Below the pieces are notes generated by a model. The model did no database searches, was not told the origin of the DNA, and saw nothing but the letters and a program-made list of their open reading frames with translations. From the NCBI GenBank assembly GCA_029051085.1, contig JAIDLK010000062.1, forward strand, positions 1-13,765: 13,765 bases of DNA, in the 5' to 3' direction. This document shows, one piece after another, positions 1 through 5,866 of the stretch. Position 1 is the first letter of the stretch, and every line of letters begins with the position of its first letter. Both the position numbers and the translations under genes were made by a program. The stretch is from Alphaproteobacteria bacterium (lineage in GTDB: Bacteria; Pseudomonadota; Alphaproteobacteria; Rs-D84).

Positions 1-91
1 CGGTCAGCATTTCCGCTATGTTTATTATTTCTGCCATTATTTCGTTTGCATTTAATTCGATTTGGGCTGCCAAAAATGATTTACCGTCCAT
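1..91 (-). CDS. Possible 5' end of a minus-strand gene running off the window (hypothetical)
   Basis: On the minus strand an ATG at 91-89 opens a frame that stays open to the window edge, giving 30 residues (MDGKSFLAAQ at the start). The peptide looks like a normal amphipathic helical N-terminus but matches no family I recognise. A TATAAT hexamer on the same strand at 144-139 would put a transcription start about 40 bases upstream. No Shine-Dalgarno is visible, and a later ATG in the same frame is also possible. The start codon lies inside a perfect inverted repeat (83-100). The gene would be divergent from parC. Only the beginning is present, so it could also be a chance open frame. Confidence 0.3.
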   Translation of the reverse strand, partial: MDGKSFLAAQIELNANEIMAEIINIAEMLT

Positions 92-100
92 TTGGACGGT
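83..100. repeat. Perfect 7-bp inverted repeat over the possible minus-strand start codon
   Basis: ACCGTCC and GGACGGT flank a 4-base loop (ATTT), and the possible minus-strand ATG lies within it. It could be an operator, an RNA hairpin hiding the start codon, or a weak terminator, since the plus-strand side continues into ATTTTTATT. Nothing in the window decides between these. Confidence 0.4.
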
Positions 101-158
101 ATTTTTATTGAAACTTAATTTTTACCCCAAGCCGTCATATTATAAAAATGATTGGATG

Positions 159-190
159 CAACAGATGAAAAAACTGTTGTTATTTTTTTT
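159..190 (+). other. Terminator-like hairpin in the parC leader region
   Basis: CAACAG (159-164) and CTGTTG (174-179) form a 6-bp stem with an A-rich 9-base loop, followed by TTATTTTTTTT. The form is that of a weak intrinsic terminator, but no plus-strand gene lies upstream to be terminated. It may be incidental or part of parC regulation. Confidence 0.25.
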
Positions 191-203
191 CAAATGTTCT
201 AAT
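177..203 (+). promoter_or_regulatory. Candidate parC promoter with extended -10
   Basis: TGTTCTAAT at 195-203 fits an extended -10 (TGn followed by TCTAAT, 5 of 6 to TATAAT). TTGTTA at 177-182 is a possible -35, 15 bases upstream of the -10. Transcription would start around 210-212, only a few bases before the parC ATG at 215. No Shine-Dalgarno lies before that ATG, so a leaderless or near-leaderless message fits. The DNA is very AT-rich, so chance matches are possible. Confidence 0.35.
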
Positions 204-214
204 TTTTTAGCATC

Positions 215-2446
215 ATGAGCACTAAAATTATCGAAAATATTGATTCACAGCAACTGGCAGAGGCCCTGTCAGAGCGCTATCTGTCATACGCCGTCAGTAC
301 GATTGTCTCGCGCGCATTGCCGGATGTCCGTGACGGTTTAAAGCCCGTGCATCGCCGCATTTTGTATTCCATGCTGCGCCAGAAATTGTCGCCCGCGGCC
401 GCATTCCGCAAGTGCGCAACGGTTGTCGGTGACGTGCTGGGTCATTACCATCCCCATGGCGACAGCAGTGTTTACGACGCCATGGTGCGCCTGGCCCAGG
501 ATTTCTCGGTCCGATATCCGTTAATCGACGGCCAGGGAAACTTTGGTAATATCGACGGCGACCCCCAGGCGGCATACCGTTATACCGAGTCAAAGATGAC
601 CCAGGCCGCCATGTTAATCATGGAAGGACTGGACGAAGACAGCGTTGATATGATGCCGAATTTTGACGGCACAACGTTAGAGCCGACTGTCATGCCGGGG
701 GCGTTTCCGAATCTGCTGGCAAATGGCGGTATGGGTATTGCCGTGGGTATGGCGACCAATATTCCGACGCATAACGTGGCAGAGGTCTGTGATGCCTTGG
801 CACTGGTAATCGACCGGCCGGATGCAACAACGGCCCAGATTATGAAAAAGCTGGTCGGGCCGGACTTTCCGACGGGCGGCATCTTAATCGACAATTTCGA
901 TACAATTGTTAAAAATTATGAAACAGGGCGCGGGGCGTTTCGTGTGCGCGCGCGCTGGGAAATAGAAGAGCTGGAGCGCGGCGCCCAGCAAGCGGTCATT
1001 ACCGAGATTCCATATGGAATTGTAAAATCCAAGTTGGTTGAGCAGATTGCATCGCTGATTGATGCAAAGAAATTGCCGCTGGTAGATGACATTACCGATG
1101 AATCCACAACGGATGTGCGCATCGTTATCACCCCGAAAAGCCGTAATGTGCCGCTTGATAAAATGATGGCGCATCTGTTTGCAATGACGGATTTGGAATC
1201 GCGCTTTAACATGAATTTCAATGTTATCGATTCCAACGGTGCGCCGCGTGTTATGGGTATCGGTGATGTTCTGCGCGAATTTATCGCCCATCAAAAGAAT
1301 GTTTTGCGTCGCCGTACGACATGGAGACTGGGGAACATCGCACGACGTTTGGAAATCTTGGGCGGGTTGCTGATTGTATATTTAAATCTGGACCGCGTGA
1401 TTGAAATTATCCGCACCGAAGACGATGCCAAGGCCGCCTTGATTGCCGAATTTAAATTAACCGATGTTCAGGTAGAGGCAATTTTAAACACCCGCCTGCG
1501 TGCGTTGCGCCGGCTTGAGGAAATGGAAATCCGCCGCGAGGATGCGGCCCTGCGCGAAGAGCAGGAAAAGCTGATGGCCCTGATGGCAAGCGAAGAACTG
1601 CAAAACACTCAGATAAAGGCGTGGTTCGCGGACATCAAAAAGACATATGATAAAAAGACGACTTTGGGGCGCCGCCGTACAACATGGGCGGAACAGACCG
1701 AAGAAATAGTTGTTAACGCGGATGAATTCATTGAAAAAGAACCTTTGACCATCATCTTGTCCACAATGGGTTGGATACGTGCGGCAAAGGGAAATCTGGA
1801 TTTAAACAATCTGGAAATGAAGTTTAAAGAAGGCGACGAACTGCAGACGGCATTCCACGCGATGAGTACGGATAAAATAAATCTGTTCACATCACGCGGG
1901 AAAATGTTCACGTTATTGGCGCGTGATTTGCCGTCCGCGCGCGGTTTTGGTGAATCCGTACGAATGATGGCGGACATCGGGGCCGATGAAAATATTGTTC
2001 GCGCATTCGTATTGGATACGGCGGCAAAATATCTGTTGGTGGGGCGGCATGGAAACGGCTTTATCGTTGCCGGCGAAGGCTGCCTGGCCCAGACGCGCAC
2101 CGGGAAACAGGTTATGAATACCGACGACAAGAACCCGGCGATTATGTGCGTTCCGGTCACAGGCGATACCATCGCCATGTCGGGCAGTAATGACAAGCTG
2201 CTGATATTCCAGACCGCGGAAATTCCGACAATGTCACGCGGCAAGGGTGTAATCCTGCAGAAATATAATGCCGAACGTACATATGTTTTGGATGTTATGT
2301 TCTTTAATATGGCCGACGGATTTGGTTGGACAACGGGCCGCGGGACAACCAAACTGGATGATATAAAACCATGGACGGGCAAGCGTGCATCCCAGGGACG
2401 CACCGTCCCCGTCGGTTTCCCACGCAGTGGCAAATTCGGCAAATAA
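215..2446 (+). CDS. parC: DNA topoisomerase IV subunit A (ParC)
   Basis: ParC is the DNA-breaking and rejoining subunit of topoisomerase IV, which works with ParE to unlink daughter chromosomes. The 743 residues match the usual ParC length and are shorter than typical GyrA. The N-terminal breakage-reunion domain carries the catalytic tyrosine at about Y123 (RYTES context). The quinolone-determining segment HPHGDSSVYD includes S84 and D88, the equivalents of E. coli ParC S80 and E84, so the wild-type quinolone-sensitive residues appear to be present. The C-terminal pinwheel lacks a clear GyrA box (QRRGGKG), and the tail GFPRSGKFGK is of the kind seen in alphaproteobacterial ParC, so I call ParC over GyrA. 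The ATG at 215 has no clear Shine-Dalgarno and may be read from a near-leaderless mRNA. The gene is alone in its transcription unit and ends in a strong hairpin terminator. Confidence 0.96.
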   Translation: MSTKIIENIDSQQLAEALSERYLSYAVSTIVSRALPDVRDGLKPVHRRILYSMLRQKLSPAAAFRKCATVVGDVLGHYHPHGDSSVYDAMVRLAQDFSVRYPLIDGQGNFGNIDGDPQAAYRYTESKMTQAAMLIMEGLDEDSVDMMPNFDGTTLEPTVMPGAFPNLLANGGMGIAVGMATNIPTHNVAEVCDALALVIDRPDATTAQIMKKLVGPDFPTGGILIDNFDTIVKNYETGRGAFRVRARWEIEELERGAQQAVITEIPYGIVKSKLVEQIASLIDAKKLPLVDDITDESTTDVRIVITPKSRNVPLDKMMAHLFAMTDLESRFNMNFNVIDSNGAPRVMGIGDVLREFIAHQKNVLRRRTTWRLGNIARRLEILGGLLIVYLNLDRVIEIIRTEDDAKAALIAEFKLTDVQVEAILNTRLRALRRLEEMEIRREDAALREEQEKLMALMASEELQNTQIKAWFADIKKTYDKKTTLGRRRTTWAEQTEEIVVNADEFIEKEPLTIILSTMGWIRAAKGNLDLNNLEMKFKEGDELQTAFHAMSTDKINLFTSRGKMFTLLARDLPSARGFGESVRMMADIGADENIVRAFVLDTAAKYLLVGRHGNGFIVAGEGCLAQTRTGKQVMNTDDKNPAIMCVPVTGDTIAMSGSNDKLLIFQTAEIPTMSRGKGVILQKYNAERTYVLDVMFFNMADGFGWTTGRGTTKLDDIKPWTGKRASQGRTVPVGFPRSGKFGK

Positions 2447-2475
2447 AAAAACGCCCACCTGGGCGTTTTTTATTT
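2445..2475 (+). terminator. Intrinsic terminator after parC
   Basis: The stem ACGCCCA/TGGGCGT (about 2451-2466) has a tight loop, with an A-run before it and TTTTTTATTT after it. It begins right at the parC stop codon. The flanking A-run and T-run also pair, so it could work in both directions. Confidence 0.9.
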
Positions 2476-2583
2476 ACTGGATTGCCGCGGGGGCTATCGC
2501 CCCTCGCAATGACAGTAGTGTGTAATCCGTGCACTTACTCACATTGTCATTGCGAGGGAGTGAAACGACCGTGGCAATCCAGT
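2476..2583. repeat. Mirrored dispersed palindromic repeat, copy 1
   Basis: The outer ends ACTGGATTGCC and GGCAATCCAGT are perfect inverses. Each arm also contains TCGCAATGACA on the left or TGTCATTGCGAGGG on the right, so the whole 108-base unit is a long imperfect palindrome. A second, shorter copy lies at 3391-3472. The terminal CTGGATTGC and GCAATGAC words resemble the small dispersed palindromes seen between genes in Rickettsia-like and other alphaproteobacterial genomes (from memory, not searched). It is probably a non-autonomous mobile or REP-like element. Confidence 0.75.
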
Positions 2584-2589
2584 TATTTA

Positions 2590-2618
2590 TTGCAATTGGT
2601 CAACGATTAAGATATAAT
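2590..2618 (+). promoter_or_regulatory. Promoter ahead of the structured non-coding region
   Basis: TTGCAA (2590-2595) is followed at exactly 17 bases by a perfect TATAAT (2613-2618). Transcription would begin near 2625 and read into the structured elements. No coding frame with a ribosome binding site follows within 400 bases on this strand, so the likely product is an untranslated RNA. Confidence 0.55.
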
Positions 2619-2624
2619 TTTTTA

Positions 2625-2785
2625 TGCGACAGGTGTTCTGTTGCCTGAGATTGCACTCTCAGTTGCTGGTTGCCCGCACGGGCGTAAAACCTTTCAACCC
2701 TATGGGGTTGGGAGGGCTGGTTGGATTTCCAACCAACACATACCAGTGATGTGAGTGCAAACCTCCCGCCCCGGTCTTTTCAGAT
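2625..2785 (+). ncRNA. Structured RNA candidate, element A (unidentified)
   Basis: Bases 2651-2658 (TTGCACTC) pair perfectly with 2753-2760 (GAGTGCAA). Nested inside, CTGGT (2666-2670) pairs with ACCAG (2742-2746). These enclose three hairpins: GCCC/GGGC (2672-2683), CAACCC/GGGTTG with loop TATG (2695-2710), and TGGTTGG/CCAACCA with loop ATTT (2718-2735). A competing hairpin CTGAGA/TCTCAG (2645-2662) uses the same bases as the closing stem, so two exclusive folds are possible. A promoter with consensus spacing sits just upstream. I do not recognise tmRNA, RNase P, SRP RNA or a known riboswitch in it. The 3' end is uncertain. The strand follows from the promoter, but the pairings are symmetric, so a minus-strand RNA or a DNA-level function is possible. 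Confidence 0.45.
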
Positions 2786-2857
2786 TTTTGCGGTTGCAAT
2801 TATGTTTACATATGGTAAAATTTGATTGTAATAGGCACCCCCTGTTGCGAAAAATGC

Positions 2858-2977
2858 GAGCTTGAAACCTCGTTTACCTAAACCGCCTGTGCGGGCGTAA
2901 AATGCTCCACCCATTGGGTTGGAGTCGGCGAATATATTGAATAAGCCGGGATAGCGTTTAGGTATCGTTTCAAACTC
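2858..2977. repeat. Structured element B, related to element A
   Basis: The closing arms are GAG-TTGAAAC-ACCTAAAC (2858-2883, with interruptions) and GTTTAGGT-GTTTCAA-CTC (2956-2977), which pair in three helices of 8, 7 and 3 bp. They enclose CCGC/GCGG (2883-2894), CTCCACCC/GGGTTGGAG (2905-2924, one bulge) and a weaker CGGC/GCCG pairing (about 2926-2949). It shares with element A the core GGGCGTAAAA (2680-2689 in A, 2893-2902 in B) followed by a C-rich/G-rich hairpin, and the same order of parts. A minus-strand frame stays open through this element (about 3020 down to 2780), but it starts only at TTG, has no ribosome binding site, and follows the repeat arms, so I do not call a gene. Confidence 0.45.
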
Positions 2978-2978
2978 C

Positions 2979-3009
2979 AACCACTTGATATTTTTCCAGT
3001 GGTTTTTTG
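2979..3009 (+). terminator. Intrinsic terminator-like hairpin before the 3037 gene
   Basis: AACCACT (2979-2985) and AGTGGTT (2998-3004) form a 7-bp stem with a 12-base loop, followed by TTTTTTGTTTG. It would end a transcript entering from the structured region, giving an RNA of up to about 385 bases if it starts near 2625. Confidence 0.55.
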
Positions 3010-3036
3010 TTTGTATAAATACAAAGAAAAATTGCT

Positions 3037-3390
3037 ATGCGGTGGGGGTTGTTTATATTTTGTTTAATATTTTCCACAACGGCGGCCCATGCCAAGCATA
3101 AAATATTTGAGCGCGAATATGTGTCAAAATACTGTAAGGGCGCCATAGAATATGTTTTGCCCGACCGAACACGCGTTGATTGTTTAACGAATGAATATGC
3201 CATCGAATTTGATTTCGCATCCAAATGGGGCCAAGCCATTGGGCAATCATTGCACTATGCGCATATGACACGGCGTCTGCCCGCAATATATTTAATTTTG
3301 GAATCTAAGAAAGATATGCGTTTTGTAGAAATCTTAACGCCGTTATGTAATGTATATGGAATCAAATTATTTTTGATTGAAAATTATTAA
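3037..3390 (+). CDS. Small exported protein with a possible PD-(D/E)XK-like core (uncharacterised)
   Basis: This is a 117-residue protein. Residues 1-19 form a signal peptide (hydrophobic GLFIFCLIFSTTAAHA, cleavage likely after AHA), so the mature part of about 98 residues should be periplasmic. The mature part has the pattern VLPDRTRVDCLT, then AIEFDFASKW, then AIGQSLHY. Acidic and basic positions D48, E57, D59, K63 and Q70 are spaced like the core of restriction-endonuclease-like folds. I recall uncharacterised bacterial proteins with the same D...IE.DFA.KW.EAIGQ...Y signature, but their function is not established, so nuclease activity is inference only. The start has only a weak purine stretch (AAAGAAAAA) before it. 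The stop codon directly abuts repeat copy 2. It is flanked by a terminator-like hairpin upstream and appears to be a single-gene unit. Confidence 0.75.
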   Translation: MRWGLFIFCLIFSTTAAHAKHKIFEREYVSKYCKGAIEYVLPDRTRVDCLTNEYAIEFDFASKWGQAIGQSLHYAHMTRRLPAIYLILESKKDMRFVEILTPLCNVYGIKLFLIENY

Positions 3391-3472
3391 CTGGATTGCT
3401 TCACTTCGTTCGCAATGACAGTGGTGCTAGGCTGATTGTCATTGCAAGCCCCAATGGGGCATGGCAATCCAG
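3391..3472. repeat. Mirrored dispersed palindromic repeat, copy 2
   Basis: CTGGATTGC (3391-3399) and GCAATCCAG (3464-3472) are perfect inverses. The arms contain GCAATGACAGTGGTG on the left and ATTGTCATTGC on the right, the same words as copy 1 at 2476-2583. The inner spacer differs in length and sequence. It begins at the base after the TAA of the 3037 gene and ends against the lpxI terminator. Confidence 0.75.
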
Positions 3473-3505
3473 AAAAAAAATCCCGCCATGTGGCGGGGCG
3501 TTTTT
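3473..3505 (-). terminator. Bidirectional intrinsic terminator, chiefly for lpxI
   Basis: CCCGCC (3482-3487) and GGCGGG (3492-3497) have a 4-base loop. On the minus strand the stem is followed by a run of eight T, and on the plus strand by GCGTTTTTT. It lies immediately after the lpxI stop codon and can also catch transcription from the 3037 gene. Confidence 0.85.
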
Positions 3506-4335
3506 TATTCCATTGCAACGATGAATATTTTTGCATCGTTGGCAGCCTTTATAACGGCCGGCTTGTCCACGACAAAACATGTTCGCGCGTTCACCACAAT
3601 CCCGCGCAGGTGCGCCGCCGCAACCGCACGTACGGTATCAACGCCGATTGCCGGAATATCAATGCGCAAATCCTGGCCTGGTTTGGTCATTTTTGCAAAG
3701 ACGCCGCTGCTTTTCGTCATGTCACGACGCATGTCCACTACGCGGCGCAGCATGTTGGCCGTGCCCTCGGCCGCCTCTACCCCGATAACCTGCTTATCCA
3801 CAACAACGGATGCGCCGATATCCTCGGCCCCGATGGTATGCGATACGGCGATTGCGCGTTCAATGTCCGCGGCATCACGCGCGGCCGGTTTTGTACGCGT
3901 TTGAACACCGGGCGTCGCAAATGTTAATTCCGGGGCCAAATCCTGGGCCGCGACAATTTCAAAGCCACGCTTTTCCAATACCTTGTTTAATGCAACCGCC
4001 ATTGAATCATATCCTTTTTGATGTCTTTTTATACTTATCAGTGCGCCAAGCGTCCACAGGTCGGGCCGTATATCCGACAGCTTTGGGTGACCGATTGCGC
4101 CGACAAACGTAAGCTTGCGTATACCGCGGCGGCGAAATTCACGTATGGCCGAACCCCCGCCGCCGATACGTGCAACCATATCGGGCATCAGCCGCGGGTC
4201 ATAGAAATTTTTCAGTCCCACGACAAAAACATCCCAACCCGCCGCACGCAACGCATCACGTGTAAAGAACGGCAGGTCCAACGCGCCCGCCACCAATGCT
4301 ATTTTTTTATCTGATGAATGTGATTTTTTATTCAT
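3505..4335 (-). CDS. lpxI: UDP-2,3-diacylglucosamine pyrophosphatase LpxI
   Basis: LpxI cleaves UDP-2,3-diacylglucosamine to lipid X (2,3-diacylglucosamine-1-phosphate) and UMP. This is the fourth step of lipid A synthesis, at the cytoplasmic face of the inner membrane, and is used by alphaproteobacteria that lack LpxH. The 276 residues match the family. The N-terminal domain starts IALVAGALDLPFF (12-24). The C-terminal domain holds HQKGYDSMA (105-113), EAAEGTANML (187-196) and the hallmark KPGQDLRIDIPAIGVDTV (218-235), whose aspartates are conserved. I take ATG 4335 as the start because AAAGG lies just before it. The frame extends 12 codons upstream only to an ATT. A possible promoter (TTGATT, 17 bases, TAGTAT at 4348-4343) would start transcription almost at the ATG. 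Unlike in many relatives, lpxA, fabZ and lpxB are not adjacent. It is divergent from the outer-membrane protein operon. Confidence 0.93.
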   Translation of the reverse strand: MNKKSHSSDKKIALVAGALDLPFFTRDALRAAGWDVFVVGLKNFYDPRLMPDMVARIGGGGSAIREFRRRGIRKLTFVGAIGHPKLSDIRPDLWTLGALISIKRHQKGYDSMAVALNKVLEKRGFEIVAAQDLAPELTFATPGVQTRTKPAARDAADIERAIAVSHTIGAEDIGASVVVDKQVIGVEAAEGTANMLRRVVDMRRDMTKSSGVFAKMTKPGQDLRIDIPAIGVDTVRAVAAAHLRGIVVNARTCFVVDKPAVIKAANDAKIFIVAME

Positions 4336-4342
4336 GCCTTTA

Positions 4343-4371
4343 ATACTACGCACAAATAGGGCTGGAATCAA
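4343..4371 (-). promoter_or_regulatory. Candidate lpxI promoter
   Basis: On the minus strand TTGATT (4371-4366) and TAGTAT (4348-4343) are 17 bases apart. Only seven bases separate the -10 from the lpxI ATG, so the message would have almost no leader, although AAAGG could still act as a ribosome binding site on a longer transcript. Each hexamer matches consensus at 4 of 6 positions. Confidence 0.35.
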
Positions 4372-4424
4372 GTTTCAAATTTTGTTAAAGTTTTATTAAA
4401 ATAAAACGGAAAGAAGAAAAAGTG

Positions 4425-5195
4425 ATGAAAAATACACCATTTTTAATTGCACTGTGCGGCGCAATGGGCGCCATGTCTGCTAATGCCGCATATACTGACC
4501 GCCAATTCCGGTCAGAGGTTTCACGCGGTCTGGATATCGTCAGCGCACGCGCAAATGTTGAGGTTGTAAAAGACGATGCGCCGGGCGAGCTGGGGCTGGA
4601 AGTGTATCAGACCGTTGATGCGGTTGATACGCGTGATGTAAAACTGTTTATTCCGACGACAATGTATGTACGCGGTGGCGCGGGCCTGAATCTGGGCTTT
4701 GCAACAGACAAGGCGAAATTTGCCGGCAAAGAGTATGAAAGCAGCGGCAGCTGGACCACACAAATCGGTCTGGGCTGGAACCTGTCGTCATATGTGCGCA
4801 CGGAAATAGATTTCCAGGAATCGACACTTAAATTTTCTGATTTAGACAATCATCAGGCAACGTACCAGACTCTGGGAACTATGCTGTATTTTGATTTGGC
4901 ACGCCGCTATGTCCAAACCGGTGACATTACCCGTCGTCGCGTATTTGTCCCGTTTATCGGCGTGGGCGCGGGATTTGGCCGATATGAATTTGAAGGCGCC
5001 GGTGGTGCCGACGGATTTGTTATCGCCGCACCACGTGCCCAGATTGGCTTTAACATCGCCCTGACGGATTTAATCGGCATTGATATCGCATATCAGTATC
5101 AGATGATGATTGGCAACGGTTTCGGTTGGGACGTACGTGCCGGCGGTGTTGATAATATCAGTAATGTTATGGCTTCATTCCGTGTGAACTTTTGA
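4425..5195 (+). CDS. Outer-membrane beta-barrel protein (porin/opacity-like)
   Basis: This is a 256-residue protein from ATG 4425; a GTG three bases earlier is the alternative. A purine-rich GGAAAGAAG (from about 4408) serves as ribosome binding site. Residues 1 to about 21 are a signal peptide ending in SANA. After a polar N-terminal stretch of about 50 residues, repeated short alternating hydrophobic segments (MYVRGGAGLNLGF, WTTQIGLGWNLSSYVRTEIDF, FVPFIGVGAGFGRYEF, AQIGFNIALTDLIGIDIAYQY) suggest roughly eight strands. The protein ends in FRVNF, the terminal-phenylalanine signal used by the BAM complex to insert barrels into the outer membrane. Role unknown: adhesion, structural support or small porin are all possible. 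It is the first gene of an operon with another barrel protein and an RNA methyltransferase. Confidence 0.85.
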   Translation: MKNTPFLIALCGAMGAMSANAAYTDRQFRSEVSRGLDIVSARANVEVVKDDAPGELGLEVYQTVDAVDTRDVKLFIPTTMYVRGGAGLNLGFATDKAKFAGKEYESSGSWTTQIGLGWNLSSYVRTEIDFQESTLKFSDLDNHQATYQTLGTMLYFDLARRYVQTGDITRRRVFVPFIGVGAGFGRYEFEGAGGADGFVIAAPRAQIGFNIALTDLIGIDIAYQYQMMIGNGFGWDVRAGGVDNISNVMASFRVNF

Positions 5196-5212
5196 TGTGG
5201 GGGATTTAAAAG

Positions 5213-5866
5213 ATGAAAATAAAATATTTATTAGCGACCGCCGTATGTTTAATGCCATGCATTGCCAACGCGGCGATTCCATATCGCGCCCAACAGAACC
5301 GCATGCCGGCGCCTGTCGCCCCCGATGGCCGCGATGCCGAGGCGTTTGCCCGCAACCATCGCTTTTACGTTGGCGGAATGTATGATTTTTCCATATGGAA
5401 TTCCTATACCGATGACAAAGACGTTCATGCCGGCGGGAAAAACACATCCTCGTTTGAGGCGGTGGCCGGTATCCGTATTTACGATACGTTCCGTATAGAG
5501 GCGAACTATATCCGCACACGTGCAAAATGGAATAACTTCTCGTTGGATGGGAATACCGGATTTATCAATGCGATAATCGATGCGCGAATCGATAACCTGT
5601 ATCGCCTGTTTTATAACCAGCGCTTGGTGCCGTATATCGGGGCTGGTGCCGGTCTGTCATGGAATTCGGCAAACGACATTCATATCGACAATAAGATTAC
5701 GCCGGCGGTTGCCGCAATGGCGGGCTTGGGCATTGAACTGGGCGAGTATTTCACGATTGATGCGGGGTATCGCTATATGTACATGTTCACGCCAAAGTTT
5801 GACGCAATAAAAGACCTGGCGCCAATCGCGCACCAGTTCCGTATTGGCGCACGAGTGAATTTCTGA
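5213..5866 (+). CDS. Outer-membrane beta-barrel protein, second of the pair
   Basis: This is a 217-residue protein beginning 17 bases after the previous stop, with GGGGGA as ribosome binding site. Residues 1-20 are a signal peptide (LLATAVCLMPCIANA, cleavage after ANA). Barrel-like strands follow (RFYVGGMYDFSIWNSY, SFEAVAGIRIYDTFRIEANYI, RLVPYIGAGAGLSW, YFTIDAGYRYMYMF) and the C-terminus is FRIGARVNF, again the BAM recognition end. It resembles the surface-antigen/opacity (OMP_b-brl) class. It shares architecture and the RVNF ending with the upstream protein, but the two are different enough that they look like separate family members rather than a recent duplication. Its TGA stop shares the A with the start of the next gene, implying translational coupling. 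Confidence 0.85.
   Translation: MKIKYLLATAVCLMPCIANAAIPYRAQQNRMPAPVAPDGRDAEAFARNHRFYVGGMYDFSIWNSYTDDKDVHAGGKNTSSFEAVAGIRIYDTFRIEANYIRTRAKWNNFSLDGNTGFINAIIDARIDNLYRLFYNQRLVPYIGAGAGLSWNSANDIHIDNKITPAVAAMAGLGIELGEYFTIDAGYRYMYMFTPKFDAIKDLAPIAHQFRIGARVNF

Noticed and set aside
18..218. Plus-strand open frame of 66 residues before parC
   Set aside because: It overlaps the parC start, has no ribosome binding site, and is a low-complexity Phe/Leu/Lys product of AT-rich DNA.
1609..2442. Minus-strand open frame of 277 residues inside parC
   Set aside because: It is a shadow of a well-supported ParC, serine/proline/arginine-rich like other antisense frames here, with no start signals.
2641..2780. TPP riboswitch, suggested by CTGAGA in element A
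   Set aside because: The other conserved TPP words (the ACCCTTTGAACCTGAT region) are absent, and no thiamine gene follows.
2780..3020. Minus-strand open frame through element B that reads rather like a protein
   Set aside because: It starts only at TTG, has no ribosome binding site, and its sequence follows the arms of the structured repeat. I kept it as an alternative explanation for the repeat but not as a gene.
2476..3472. CRISPR array or insertion sequence in the repeat-rich gap
   Set aside because: Only two repeat copies are present, they are palindromic and far apart, with no regular spacers, and no transposase is encoded.
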